This document shows positions 1 to 10,391 of a stretch of 64,000 nucleotides of DNA, piece by piece. Location: NCBI GenBank assembly GCA_041861885.1, contig JBGVUE010000001.1, positions 1,476,001 through 1,540,000 of the forward strand. The letters are read 5' to 3'. The position numbers and the translations under genes were made by a program. The notes under the pieces are model-generated. The model made no database searches and was not told where the DNA came from. It was given only the letters and a program-made list of their open reading frames with translations. The stretch's first letter is position 1. The number at the start of each line of letters is the position of its first letter. Source of the stretch: Haloimpatiens sp. FM7315. Its GTDB lineage: Bacteria; Bacillota; Clostridia; Clostridiales; Clostridiaceae.

Positions 1-1041
1 GAAGCAAATACAATGGTATATTGTGGACCTTTTACTTTAAAAGGCTGGACACACAACAGTGAAATGGCTCTTGAAAAAAATAAAGAATATTGGGATAAAG
101 ACAATGTGAAACTAGATAAAGTTACTTGTAAAATAATAAAAGACGAAGTTGCTGCATACAATTCTCTATATAGTGGTGCTCTAGATTTAGGCGGAGCATC
201 CAAAAAAGAGTGGATACAAAAATTTGATCAAACAGGAAAATATAATAAAATTCAAGGCTATAGACCAGGAGCAGATTATGTATTTTTTAATACAAAAAAT
301 GAGGTTTTTAAAAATGCTAACGTTAGAAAGGCTTTTTCAATAGGCATAGATAGAAAAGATTTATGTGAAGTTATATTTAAGGGACGTGAAAATCCAGCTA
401 CAGGATGGGTACCTCCAACTGTAGCAGTTAATGATAAGGAATTCAGAAAAGAAGCAGGAAGTCCCGTTGATGATTTAATAAAAGATAATCCAGATCCAAA
501 AGCATTATTGTCAAAAGGATTAAAAGAATTGGGAATGGATGAAGACCCTTCAAAATTAACAGTAACCTTCTTACAATCAGGAACATCTCAGTGGAATAGG
601 ACATATGCTGAATATTTACAACAAATGTACAAAAGGACATTAGGCGTAAATATTAAGGCTGAATATGTAGATTGGCCTGTATTCCAAAAGAAAACAGATG
701 AAGGAGATTACGCTATAGCAAGCCAGTTTATGTCTGGGGACTATAATGATCCTAATACATTTGTAGATGGATTTATATCAGCATCAGCATATATACCAAC
801 ATTCTGGAAAAATGATGAATACGATAAGTTAACTACAGAAGCTCAAAAGATTATGGACCCTCAGAAAAGACTTGAAAACTATAAAAAGGCTGAAAGAATT
901 TTGGTCTATGATGATGCTGCAGTAGCACCAACAGCTTTTCCAACTAGAAACACTTATGTATACAAATATGTTAAAGGCCTAATGACTCCATTATTTGGAT
1001 CAAACGAGTTAAAATATGTGTATACTGATGGAAGAAACTAG
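1..1041 (+). CDS. Oligopeptide ABC transporter substrate-binding protein (5' truncated)
   Basis: This is the C-terminal 346 residues of a family 5 extracellular solute-binding protein (OppA/DppA type), which delivers peptides to an ABC permease outside the membrane. The frame is open from base 1, so the N-terminus and lipoprotein signal lie upstream of the window. Visible family traits are an F-x-N-x-K block followed by F-KNANVRKAFSIGIDR, the conserved helix of peptide-binding proteins, and a C-terminal segment with aromatic residues. It ends at a TAG followed by a strong terminator, so it is probably the last gene of its operon. The peptide specificity cannot be told. Confidence 0.9.
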   Translation, partial: EANTMVYCGPFTLKGWTHNSEMALEKNKEYWDKDNVKLDKVTCKIIKDEVAAYNSLYSGALDLGGASKKEWIQKFDQTGKYNKIQGYRPGADYVFFNTKNEVFKNANVRKAFSIGIDRKDLCEVIFKGRENPATGWVPPTVAVNDKEFRKEAGSPVDDLIKDNPDPKALLSKGLKELGMDEDPSKLTVTFLQSGTSQWNRTYAEYLQQMYKRTLGVNIKAEYVDWPVFQKKTDEGDYAIASQFMSGDYNDPNTFVDGFISASAYIPTFWKNDEYDKLTTEAQKIMDPQKRLENYKKAERILVYDDAAVAPTAFPTRNTYVYKYVKGLMTPLFGSNELKYVYTDGRN

Positions 1042-1078
1042 ACATTTGATAAATTAACAATTTGTTAAAAATGAAATT

Positions 1079-1126
1079 TGATTCCTAATCTTTATTGTAT
1101 TAATGATAAAGATTAGGAATTTTTTA
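1079..1126 (+). terminator. Rho-independent terminator after the oppA-like gene
   Basis: A perfect 14-bp stem (1081-1094 with 1107-1120) with a 12-nt loop is followed by six T residues. It separates the peptide-binding protein gene from the cell-wall protein gene. Confidence 0.9.
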
Positions 1127-1234
1127 TAGGAAATTTTTTATTTATGTGATATATTTGTTAAGGTAGTAATATAATTCTACTGCGTGCAAATAAAATATAG
1201 ATGCTATATATAATCTAGAAAGTGGTGAAATAAA

Positions 1235-2919
1235 ATGTTTAGAAGAAATAAAAGATTAATGACTTTAGTTATTGCAAGTGCATTAGTAAGCTGTAATTTT
1301 ACATCTGTAAAAGCTGTAGACAATAGTGTAGCTTCAAAGTTTAAAAGAATATATGGGCAAACGAGATATGAAACTTCTATTCAAATATCAAAGAGCCAAT
1401 GGGAAAGTTCGGAGTGTGTAATTATCGCTAGTGGTAAGGATTTTTCTGATGCACTTTGCTCAGGACCTTTAGCAAAAAAATGAAGGCTCCTATTCTTTTA
1501 TGTGATGGGGAAAATTTAACAGAAGGACTTAAAGGCGAAATAAAAAGACTTGGTGCTAAAAAAGCATATATCATTGGTGGACAAGGTGTTATTTTGCCCA
1601 AAATAGAAAAAGAGTTAACTGATAACAGTTTAGAATGCACAAGAATAGGTGGAAAAGATAGATATGAGACTTCTTTAAAGATTGCTGAAATGGTTGGAAT
1701 GGAAAAGGGAGCTGTTATTGCATCAGCCATAGATTTTCCAGATTCAATGTCAATAGCGCCAATTGCTTGTAATAAACTAATTCCTATTTTATTAACTAGT
1801 AAAAATTCAATTAATGATAGAATTGAAAAGACTATTTCTGAAAATACAAAAGCTACCTATTATATAGTAGGTGGACAAGGTGTTATTTCAAAAGAAGTTG
1901 AAAATAAAGTTCCTAATGCAATTAGGTTAGGAGGTAAAAATAGATATGAGACAAATGTTCAGGTAATAAAAAAATTTATGGAAGAACTTTCTTTTGATAA
2001 AGTTTATTTATCAGTAGGTAATAAATTTCCAGATGCTCTTTGCTCATCCGTTGTGGCAGCAAATACAAAATCCCCATTAATTCTTGTAGAAGAATATGGA
2101 GCATACGAAACTAAGGACTTTGTAAAAGAAAAAGCCATTAAGGAAGAAAATATTGTTCTCATAGGTAGTGAAAAGACAATGTCAAATACTATTTTAGAGA
2201 AAAAGCAAAGACCTGCACCACCAAAACCACCTGTTATAAAACCAGTGCCGTCTACAGATACAAAAAAAATTGAAGAGCAGAAATATAATAGAGTGCAAGC
2301 TATGGTGAAGTCTGGAGTAGCTTACGGTACATTAAGAAAAAATGTAGGTCCTTTTAAAAAAGGTGAAAGGGTTCAAATTGTAAAAGATATAGGAAATGGA
2401 AAGTCTTATAGAGTTTATAACGCTGGAAAAAGTGGAACTGTAAATAGAGCGGATATAAGCATAGCTGGAGATCCAGCAACGGATAAAACTAGATTAAACA
2501 AAAGTGAACTTGAACTTTTTGTAAATAAAAAGGGCTTTGCAAGTGGAACAAAATATTTTATATGGGTTGATGTAAATAGGCAAATGGTTAATGTATTTTC
2601 TGGTTCTAAAGGCCATTGGAATCTTTCAAGATCCTTTAGCTGTGCCTCAGGCAAAAATGTTACACCTACTGTAAGGGGAAATTTCGTTTTACAACAAAGA
2701 GGAGACAGCTTTTTTAATAGTTTAGGAATAGGGGCTTTATATTGGGTAAGGTTTGACGGTAACTATTTATTTCACTCCATATTAGTTAATAGAAAAAAAC
2801 AAGTAGTTGATTCAACACTAGGAAAAAGGGCTTCTCATGGATGCATTAGAGTTGGTCTTGATAACATAAAGTGGATATATAATACTCTTCCTGATAATAC
2901 TGCAGTTTGGATAAATTAA
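1235..2919 (+). CDS. Secreted CWB2-repeat protein with L,D-transpeptidase domain (frameshift at A7)
   Basis: This is a secreted cell-wall protein. A basic N-terminus and hydrophobic segment (about residues 1-28) form a signal peptide. Three cell-wall-binding repeat 2 units follow, each with an R-Y-E-T core, an F-(S/P)-D-A/S motif and an I-x-G(G/S)-x-x-x-(I/M)S-like end. Next come a proline-rich linker (PAPPKPPVIKP), an SH3-like stretch and a YkuD L,D-transpeptidase domain. The catalytic His is in FHSILV and the nucleophile Cys in SHGCIRV. CWB2 repeats usually anchor proteins to anionic wall polymers; the YkuD domain forms 3-3 cross-links or attaches proteins to peptidoglycan. The frame breaks at the A run 1474-1480; one more A restores GPLAKK-MKAPILL. 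The start has a GTGGTGA ribosome site. Confidence 0.88.
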
Positions 2920-3001
2920 TAAAATTATAATACAGATAGGTATAAACTTTATAAGTATTATGACGAATATTTAACTATAGTGGTGATTGGGGGAGAGACT
3001 T

Positions 3002-3373
3002 TTGGATAATAAGCTTGGGGTTAGCAAAGAGTATATGGAAAAATTGAGAAAAAGATTAGATGCTTTAAGCAGAGTATGTCAAGAAAAATATGTAAGAGAA
3101 GAGCTTAAAGATATTGTAAATAATATAGATTTTGATGTTTTAAATTATAATGAAAATATAGAAGAAATATGCGAAGTAATAGCTTCAGAAATGAAAAGAT
3201 TGAAGTTTATAGATGAAGATTTACATTTAAAGCTTTATATATTAGAACAAGATTTACTTAAAGGCAAAATTACCATTGATAAAGCTTTGGAGTTTTTGAA
3301 AAATTACACAAGTGCTGGAGAAGAACTTAGCGATAGATTAAACAAAGGAAATAAGGGAGGGATGTTTCTATGA
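3002..3373 (+). CDS. Unrecognised small acidic helical protein preceding the flagellin-like gene
   Basis: I do not recognise this 123-residue protein. It is charged, predicted mostly helical, and has no signal peptide, membrane segment or Cys cluster. I chose the TTG at 3002 because it lies about 8 bases after GGGGGAGAG; a TTG at 2987 is the alternative. Its 3' end overlaps the start of the flagellin-like gene by four bases, so the two are translationally coupled. By position it could be a chaperone or regulator of the flagellin-like protein, comparable to FliS or FlgN, but this rests on context and size only. Confidence 0.7.
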   Translation: MDNKLGVSKEYMEKLRKRLDALSRVCQEKYVREELKDIVNNIDFDVLNYNENIEEICEVIASEMKRLKFIDEDLHLKLYILEQDLLKGKITIDKALEFLKNYTSAGEELSDRLNKGNKGGMFL

Positions 3374-4232
3374 GACTTATGCATAATTTAGCAGCGTTAA
3401 ACATATATCGAAATTATTCAAGAACTATAGAAACTCAAGGAGCTTCTATAGAAAAAATATCTTCTGGCTATAAAATTAATAAGGCTAAAGAAGATGCAAA
3501 TGCTCTTGCAAAAAGTGAAAAAATGAGAATGCAAATTAGAGGATTAAACATGGCTCAAAGAAATGTTCAAGATGGTGTTAGCATGCTTCAAACTCTTGAA
3601 GGAGGAATTGACAATTTAACCTCTATATTAATAAGGATGAAAGAACTTACAACAAAATATGCTAGTGGAACAAATACTGAAAGCGATAAGACCATAATGC
3701 AAAATGAGATGGATCAGCTTATTAAGGGCTATGATGATATATGTAGTAACACAGCATTTAATGAAAAAAACTTTTAAAAGAGGATAAAACAATTGAAATA
3801 GCAATAGGAACAGAAAAAGGAGAAGTAATAAAGTTTGATTTTTATAATGCATCTAGTGATAATGTTAAAGTTAATTTAGAAAATGGCAGACAAAATGTAA
3901 CTTTATCTTCATTAAAGGATATGGATAAGAATTCTATAGAACCAGGCGAAGCTATAGAAATTATCGATAAGTCTATGAGCTTTTTAATTAAATCAAGAAC
4001 TAAATGTGGTGCAGTAGAAAATAAATTAGAAAGTACCATGACAAGACTTGAAAGTATTGGAGATAAAATAACTGGTGCAGAAAGTAAAATTAGAGATGTA
4101 GATATAGCAGAGGAGTCTTTGAGTTTTGTCAGAGATAATTTGTTGGTTGCGTCTTCTAATGCTATGATGGTTCAGGCAAACAAATTTCCACAAGATGTTT
4201 TAAAGATATTAGAAAATGTAAGAAGTAGATAA
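3370..4232 (+). CDS. Short flagellin-family protein (frameshift at A7)
   Basis: This protein of about 287 residues carries both terminal flagellin D0/D1 signatures. The N-terminal helix has LAALNIYRNYSR and EKISSGYKINKAKEDA. The C-terminal helix has SKIRDVDIAEESLSF and NAMMVQANKFPQDVLKIL. The variable middle is very short, so it is either a minimal flagellin or a filament-junction-like protein. The frame breaks at the A run 3764-3770; one extra A joins NEKK to LLKEDKTIEI. It overlaps the preceding gene by four bases and is followed by its own terminator, separating it from the flgB operon. Whether it is the main filament protein is open. Confidence 0.87.
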
Positions 4233-4257
4233 CCTTTGCATATTGCAAAGGTTTTTT
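4231..4257 (+). terminator. Terminator after the flagellin-like gene
   Basis: A 10-bp perfect stem (4231-4240 with 4244-4253) with a TAT loop and a run of six T residues. It begins inside the stop codon of the flagellin-like gene. Confidence 0.92.
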
Positions 4258-4330
4258 ATTTGGTTGTATTTATTTGTATATTATTATATAATTTTGTAAT
4301 TATTTATTATTTTACATAAAGAAATAAAAT

Positions 4331-4360
4331 TTGAAAATGTGACATAATATATGGTAAAAT
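4331..4360 (+). promoter_or_regulatory. Probable sigma-A promoter of the flgB operon
   Basis: TTGAAA (4331-4336), an 18-base spacer and TAAAAT (4355-4360) lie in the 250-base AT-rich gap before flgB. They match the vegetative consensus and would give a leader of about 145 bases. No sigma-28-type GCCGATAA box was seen here, so the operon, which encodes sigma-28 itself, looks like an early class. Confidence 0.45.
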
Positions 4361-4512
4361 ATAAATGTTAAATGAGCTTTAATATTTTCTTAAATGATAT
4401 TGAATAAATTTTTATAAAATTCAGTAAAATTTATTTTATTTAATATTTTTGAAGGATTTTTTACGATTATGTATAATTAATATTAATATGTAAATTTAGG
4501 AGGAAAGATGTT

Positions 4513-4905
4513 ATGAGATTGTCAAATAATAACAGCTATAGTTTGCTAAAAAATGCTTTAGATGCGTCTTATTTGCAAGGGAAAACTATAGCAAATAATA
4601 TATCTAATGTTAACACTAAAGGATACAAAAGAAGATATGTGACTTTTGATGAAGCGCTTAATGATGCTGAAAGTAGCATTGAAATGAAAAAAAGCAGCGA
4701 TAAACATATGAATTTTGATGACAATAGCACTGGGATAAAAGTAAATGTGGATGAAAGCAGTTCTATGAAAGAAGATGGAAATAATGTAGATATAGAGAGT
4801 GAAATAGTTAGTCAAGTTTCAAATTCTCTTATGTATGATTCTCTTATATCAGAGATAAATAGTAGAATATTAATGAGAAGAAGTGTAATAAAAGGAGGAA
4901 GATAA
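4513..4905 (+). CDS. flgB: Flagellar proximal rod protein FlgB
   Basis: FlgB is a subunit of the proximal rod that joins the MS ring to the distal rod. The 130-residue protein is normal for the family. It has the rod-family N-terminal motif (IANNISNVNTKGYKRR) and a C-terminal helix ending near SLISEINSRI. Its ATG follows TAGGAGGAAAG at good spacing. It is the first gene of the long basal-body operon, and flgC starts three bases after its stop. Confidence 0.95.
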   Translation: MRLSNNNSYSLLKNALDASYLQGKTIANNISNVNTKGYKRRYVTFDEALNDAESSIEMKKSSDKHMNFDDNSTGIKVNVDESSSMKEDGNNVDIESEIVSQVSNSLMYDSLISEINSRILMRRSVIKGGR

Positions 4906-4908
4906 TCT

Positions 4909-5349
4909 ATGAACAATGCATTTTCGACAATGAGGATAAGTGCAAGTGGACTTTCAGCAGAAAGACTTAGAATGGACACTATAGCTTCTAATATATCAAA
5001 CTTCCAAACTACAAGAAATAGTAAGGGAGAAAAAGAAGCCTATAGGAGAAAAGTTGCTGTTTTTCAGGAAAATTTAAATAAGAGTATTGAGAATTCTAAT
5101 GGAAAAAGTGGAGACAAGCTTTTAGGAGTAAAGTCCATAGGAATAAAAGAGGATGAATCTCCATTAAGAAAAGTGTATGATCCTACTCATCCAGATGCTG
5201 ATGAGAATGGTTATGTTGAAATGCCAAATGTAAATATATTAAATGAAATGGCAGATATGATAGCATCCTATAGGGCTTACGAGGCAAATATTTCTGCTAT
5301 TGATGCTGAAAAAAGTATGTTTTCAAAAGCATTACAAATTGGAAGGTAG
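4909..5349 (+). CDS. flgC: Flagellar proximal rod protein FlgC
   Basis: FlgC is the second proximal rod subunit. The 146-residue protein begins with the family signature ([19 protein letters not shown], then [12 protein letters not shown]). It ends with the typical [15 protein letters not shown] helix and SKALQIGR tail. It sits between flgB and fliE, the usual order, with its ribosome site inside the end of flgB. Confidence 0.96.
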   Translation: MNNAFSTMRISASGLSAERLRMDTIASNISNFQTTRNSKGEKEAYRRKVAVFQENLNKSIENSNGKSGDKLLGVKSIGIKEDESPLRKVYDPTHPDADENGYVEMPNVNILNEMADMIASYRAYEANISAIDAEKSMFSKALQIGR

Positions 5350-5357
5350 GGGTTATT

Positions 5358-5654
5358 ATGAAAATAAATGGGTTTACGCCAAATAGTGATATTTTTTTAG
5401 ATGCAAATAAGAGTAAAAATACTAAAACTAGTGCTGAAAGTTTTAGCGATTTTATAAAGGAAAAATTAGAGAGCATAAATGACAAACAGATAAGAGCAGA
5501 CGAGACTACAGACAGCTTTATAAAAGGAAATGAAAAGAATATACATAATGTAATGCTAGCTACTCAAGAGGCTAGAATGTCTTTAGATATGGCAATAGAG
5601 GTTAGAAATAAAATGGTTGAAGCATATCAAGAAATAAATAGAATGCAGATATAA
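5358..5654 (+). CDS. fliE: Flagellar hook-basal body protein FliE
   Basis: FliE is the adapter between the MS ring and the rod, and one of the first proteins exported by the flagellar type III system. The 98-residue length fits. The C-terminal half holds the family pattern NVMLATQEARMSLDMAIEVRNK and YQEINRMQI. It begins eight bases after flgC and leads into fliF. Confidence 0.95.
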   Translation: MKINGFTPNSDIFLDANKSKNTKTSAESFSDFIKEKLESINDKQIRADETTDSFIKGNEKNIHNVMLATQEARMSLDMAIEVRNKMVEAYQEINRMQI

Positions 5655-5684
5655 TCAAATTGCTAATTGTGAGGAGTACTTGGA

Positions 5685-7261
5685 ATGAATAAACTAAAAG
5701 AATTAAAAAATAAAGCAGGAGATAAATGGAAAGCTTTAGGGAAAGGCAAAAAGTAGCTTTTACTATAATCCCAATAGGTATAATATGTGCAATTATAGTT
5801 TTTTTAATGTCTGCAAATAGTAATAAGTATGGTGTGCTCTTTTCTAATATGGATGACAAAGATCTTGGCACTATACTTGCAAAATTAAAAGAGGAAAAAG
5901 TAGAGTACAAAGTAGAAGGAAAAGCTATTAAGGTTCCTAAAGATGAAGTGGATACACTTAGGCTTGAAATGGCCTCAGAAGTTAAACTTACTAATGGTAG
6001 TGTAGGTTTTGAAATATTTGATGAGGGGAAATTTGGAGCTACTGATGAAGAAATGAAGATAAAATATAAAAGAGCTTTAGAGGGAGAACTTGAAAGAACA
6101 GTAAAGAGTCTTCCGGAAGTTGATGATGCTAGAGTTAGTTTAGTTTTGTCAGATGATAGTGTATTTGTTAAAGAAGCAACTCAAGCTAGCGCCTCGTTAA
6201 CTATAAAGCTAAAGCCTGATAAAGAGATGAAAAAGGAACAAGTTAAAGCAATACTTGAGCTTTTTAGGGCAAGTGTAAAAAATCTTGATAAAAAGAATAT
6301 AGAAATTATAGCTTCAAGTAATGGAACCACTACTTTGCTAACAACAAAAGATTTGGTTGGTTCTGAAGGCAACAACTATTTGACAGATACAGAAGATAGG
6401 GAGAAGGTAAAAGAAAAAGTTGAAACTCAGTTAGAAGAAAAAGTACAAGCAATGCTTGAAAAAGTATATGGTAAAAACAATGTGGTAGTTAAAGTTAATG
6501 CTGCATTAAATTTTGATGCGGTGGAGGAAAACAAAACTGAGGTAGCACCAAAAGGTACAGTTGTTAGTGAACAATTAGTTTCAGATACGAGTAATGATGG
6601 AGCTGCTGATAAATCAAATAGCCCAGTTGATAATAATATGGTTTCAAGAGAAGAAGAAACAAATAATAATACTAGTTCAAGTCACAAAGAAGAAAAGAAA
6701 AACTATGAAATTTCCAAAAGTGAGAAGAAAACAATTAAATCTCCAGGAGATGTTGTTAAAATCAGTACTTCAGTGCTTTTGAACGGAGAAATAGATGAAG
6801 TTACCCGCTCCTCAATTAACAATCTTGTAGTAGGTGCTATAGGATATGATAAGAAACGTGGAGATACTATAACAGTTGAAGGTTTAAATTTTGATAGTTC
6901 AATCCAGGATAAGGCTAAAAAAGACTTAGCTGAAATGGAGAAAATTAAAGAAAAAGAAAAAAGACAGAGATTAATTACTTATATTGCAATTGGAGCTGCA
7001 GTATTTATAGCTGCACTAATAGCACTAATTGTAATTATAAGAAGGAAAAAGAAAGCTAATGAGGAAGTTGAAGAAGATGAAAATAGATTAGATGTTACTT
7101 TAGATGATGCTATCGAACCTAAAGAATCCTTTAAGCCTATTGACTTTGAAACTGAAAATGAGCATGAGCATATGGAAAAAGAAATTAAAAACTATGCAAA
7201 TAATAAACCAGAACAGGTGGCAGACATTATAAAATCATGGCTGGCAGAAGATGAGAGGTGA
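5685..7261 (+). CDS. fliF: Flagellar MS-ring protein FliF (frameshift near N-terminus)
   Basis: FliF forms the membrane-embedded MS ring on which the flagellum is built. A first membrane helix lies near residues 25-45 (FTIIPIGIICAIIVFLM). It is followed by ring-building domains, an acidic Ser/Asn-rich periplasmic loop, and a second membrane helix (LITYIAIGAAVFIAALIALIV). The cytoplasmic tail that binds FliG comes last. The start at 5685 follows GAGGAG. The frame breaks at the A run 5748-5752; one extra A gives GKGKKVAFT. An ATG at 5726 in the second frame would give a shorter product lacking the N-terminal cytoplasmic segment and is less likely. Confidence 0.93.
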
Positions 7262-7267
7262 TTTTAA

Positions 7268-8284
7268 TTGGCTAAAAGTAATGATAAGCTTACAGGAGTT
7301 CAAAAGGCAGCGATACTTTTTATTACTTTAGGACCTGATGCGTCCTCAAAGATAATAAAAAAGTTACCAGAAACTGATATACAGAAAATAACTTATGAAA
7401 TAGCAAATATTACAGCTGTAAAGTCAGAGCAGAGAAAAGATATTTTGAATGAATTTATTGAGATAAATAAGGCTAGGGATTATTTAAAAGAAGGTGGAAT
7501 TGAATATGCAAGAGATGTGCTTTCAAAGGCATTAGGCCCTCAAAGGGCTATGGAAATACTTGAGAAGGTTACAGAGGCAACCCAGCAATATAGACCTTTT
7601 GCAATAGCTAGAAAAGCTGATGCACATCAGCTTTTGAATGTGATTTGTAATGAGCACCCACAGACCATAGCACTAATACTTTGTTATATGCAGCCGGAAA
7701 AAGCAGGGCAAATTATGTCTGCCCTACCTGAAGAACTGCAAAGTGAAGTAGCTTTTAGAATAGCTAATTTAAGTAATATATCACCTATGGTAATAAAAGA
7801 AATTGAGAAAGTTTTAGATAGTAAATTGTCTATGGTAGTTCGTGCGGATACAACAATTATAGGAGGAATACAAACTCTTGTAGATATTTTAAATAGAGTT
7901 GATAGAACTACTGAAAAGAATATAACTGAAGGATTAGAAAGAGAAGATGAGGAACTTGCAGAAAAGATAAGACAATCAATGTTCGTATTCGAAGACATTA
8001 TTTCTTTAGACGATATATCAATACAAAGAGTTTTAAGAGAAGTAGAGACAAAGGATTTAGCTTTAGCATTAAAGGGTGTATCAGAGGAAGTTGCTACTGC
8101 TATATTTAGAAATCAATCTAAGAGAGCTGCGGCTTCACTAAAAGAAGACATAGAATTCTTAGGACCTGTAAGACTTATGGATGTTGAAAAATCTCAGCAG
8201 AAAATTGTTGGGGTTATAAGGAGATTGGATGAAACAGGTGAAATAGTAATTTCAAGAGGTGGAGAAGATGCTATCATCGTCTAA
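7268..8284 (+). CDS. fliG: Flagellar motor switch protein FliG
   Basis: FliG couples the rotor to the stator and sits on the MS ring. The 338 residues include the N-terminal domain that binds FliF, the middle EHPQTIAL(I/V) motif (NEHPQTIALILCYM), and the C-terminal charged torque helix region (FVFEDIISLDD). It starts with TTG after GAGGTGA and overlaps the start of fliH. No frameshift. Confidence 0.97.
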   Translation: MAKSNDKLTGVQKAAILFITLGPDASSKIIKKLPETDIQKITYEIANITAVKSEQRKDILNEFIEINKARDYLKEGGIEYARDVLSKALGPQRAMEILEKVTEATQQYRPFAIARKADAHQLLNVICNEHPQTIALILCYMQPEKAGQIMSALPEELQSEVAFRIANLSNISPMVIKEIEKVLDSKLSMVVRADTTIIGGIQTLVDILNRVDRTTEKNITEGLEREDEELAEKIRQSMFVFEDIISLDDISIQRVLREVETKDLALALKGVSEEVATAIFRNQSKRAAASLKEDIEFLGPVRLMDVEKSQQKIVGVIRRLDETGEIVISRGGEDAIIV

Positions 8285-8996
8285 TGTTATAAAAAATGGC
8301 AATGTAAAAGCTTCCGGAGAGAAAAAGATTACTGTGAATTATGACATTGATTATAAATGCGATAAAAATAGTAATTCCGGTGCTTATGAGAGGCTAGCTG
8401 ATAATATAATTCAAAACGCAAGAAATAAAAGTGAGAAACTTATAGCTTCGGCCTATGAAGAGGCAATTGTGGTTCAAAAAAATGCTGAAGAAAATGGGTA
8501 TTCAATTGGATATAAAAGTGGTAGCGAATTAGGATATAAAGAAGGTTATGATAAAGGACTTGAAGAAGGAAGACAAAAAGCAGAGCTTATTATTCAAAAA
8601 GCTGAGGATATATTTAAAAATGCCAAGAGTGAATATGAGAACTATTTAGAGGATAAGGCAAATGAAATAAAGGATTTAATAATAAATACAATTTCTGAGA
8701 TCCTAAAAAAAGCAGTTGAGGATCCGAAGAATGTAATAGATGTTATATATGAAGGACTTAAACAATCTAAAAATACTAAAGTATTTATTATAAAATGCAA
8801 TGATTCCTATAAAGAAGAGTTAGAAAGAAAGGTTATTTCTTGGAAACAATCTCTTGGCTTTAAAGGAGATATATTTATACTACCGGATAACACTATGGAA
8901 AAAGGAAAAATTGAAATAAATAAAGATAATGGAAAAATAGAAATTGATATAAACTCATCTTTAGAAAAAGTTAAGGAGATAATAAAAAATTCTTAA
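8268..8996 (+). CDS. fliH: Flagellar export ATPase regulator FliH
   Basis: FliH binds and restrains the FliI ATPase and links it to the export gate and C ring. The protein of 242 residues shows the typical glycine-spaced helix (GYSIGYKSGSELGYKEGY, with G-x3-G repeats near residues 75-105). A long charged helix and the FliH/YscL C-terminal domain follow. The ATG at 8268 lies after AGGTGGAG and overlaps fliG by 17 bases. The GTG at 8259 is an alternative. Confidence 0.92.
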   Translation: MLSSSNVIKNGNVKASGEKKITVNYDIDYKCDKNSNSGAYERLADNIIQNARNKSEKLIASAYEEAIVVQKNAEENGYSIGYKSGSELGYKEGYDKGLEEGRQKAELIIQKAEDIFKNAKSEYENYLEDKANEIKDLIINTISEILKKAVEDPKNVIDVIYEGLKQSKNTKVFIIKCNDSYKEELERKVISWKQSLGFKGDIFILPDNTMEKGKIEINKDNGKIEIDINSSLEKVKEIIKNS

Positions 8997-9067
8997 AAAT
9001 TAAAATAGCATTGAGAATTTTTATTAGAGTTAAAATCATGGTAGTTCCTGAAAGGAATGAAGGATTA

Positions 9068-10373
9068 GTGATATCTATAGATTTTAAAAAAATAGAAAAA
9101 AATATAAGAGAGACAAATTTTAGTTATGAAGAGGGTATAGTAAAAGAGGTCATAGGATTAACTATAGAAGTTCAAGGCATAAAGGCTTTTATAGGAGAAG
9201 TCTGTTCAATTTACAATGAGAAAAAGGAAGCAATAAAGTGTGAAGTCGTTGGATTTAAAGAAGATAATATTATACTTATGCCACTTGGAGAAATAGTAGG
9301 TATTTCTTCTGGTTGTAGAGTTGTTCCAGAAAGAAGACCCTTAAGTGCAATATGTTCTGAAGATTTACTTGGGAAAATCCTAGATGGCCTTGGCAATCCT
9401 TTAAATGGTGACAGTATAAAAGAAGGGGAAATCTACCCTCTAGATAGAGAACCACCAGATCCTTTAAAAAGAAGAAGAATAAAGGAAATACTTCCTACAG
9501 GTATTAGAGCTATAGATGGCTTTTTAACCTGTGGAGAAGGACAAAGAATAGGAATATTTGCAGGTAGTGGAGTTGGTAAAAGTACTACTCTTGGTATGAT
9601 AGCAAGAGAGGCAAAAGCTGATGTTAATGTTATTGCACTTATTGGTGAGAGAGGCAGAGAGGTTTTAGATTTTGTAGAAAAAGATTTAGGAGAAGAAGGA
9701 CTAAAAAAACAGTTGTTGTATGCGCAACTTCTGATAAGCCTGCTTTAGTAAGGTTAAAGGGCGCTTTTACAGCTACTGCTATAGCAGAGTACTTTAGAGA
9801 TAAGGGAAAAAAAGTTGTTTTGATGATGGATTCTGTAACTAGATTTGCTATGGCTCAAAGAGAAATTGGGTTAGCGGTAGGGGAGCCCCTGCAACCAAAG
9901 GTTATACTCCTTCAGTTTTTGCAAAGCTTCCAAGACTTATGGAAAGATCAGGAATGTCAGATAAAGGATCTATTACAGCATTTTATACAGTGCTTGTAGA
10001 TGGAGATGATTTTAACGAACCTATAGCTGATGCTGTAAGGGGAATTTTGGATGGGCATATTATTCTTTCAAGGGCGCTTGCTTCCAAAAACCATTACCCA
10101 GCTATTGATATATTAAACAGTGTCAGTAGACTTATGCCGGAGATTTCTACTAAGGAGCATAAAAAGGCGGCATCTATAGGAAGAGATATGCTTGCAACTT
10201 ATAATGAATCAGAGGATCTTATTAATATAGGAGCATATGTTAAGGGCTCTAATCCAAAAATAGATAAGGCCATTGAGTATCACGATATACTTCTAGATTA
10301 TCTAAAGCAGGGAATTGACGAAAAATCTCCAATTGAAACAAGTATTGATGTTTTAGAGAAAATTTTTCTCTAA
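9068..10373 (+). CDS. fliI: Flagellum-specific ATPase FliI (two frameshifts)
   Basis: FliI is the ATPase that unfolds or releases flagellar export substrates, related to the F1 beta subunit. The Walker A loop is seen in [11 protein letters not shown], the following GERGREV block is family-specific, and [15 protein letters not shown] marks Walker B. The frame breaks at the A run 9703-9709 (one A short) and at the C run 9886-9889 (one C short, restoring [13 protein letters not shown]). With both repaired the protein has the usual length of about 435 residues. The GTG start at 9068 is the best match to family N-termini, but its ribosome site is poor. Confidence 0.93.
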
Positions 10374-10391
10374 ATAGGTGGTGATTTTTAG

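Noticed and set aside
1474..1480. Phase variation by homopolymer length change in surface and flagellar genes
   Set aside because: The same type of break hits housekeeping genes such as rsmH, mraY, murE and lspA-neighbouring dksA, so a global sequence error fits better than contingency loci.
6594..6782. Second + strand frame within fliF
   Set aside because: Out-of-frame reading of the low-complexity loop; fliF is continuous through it.
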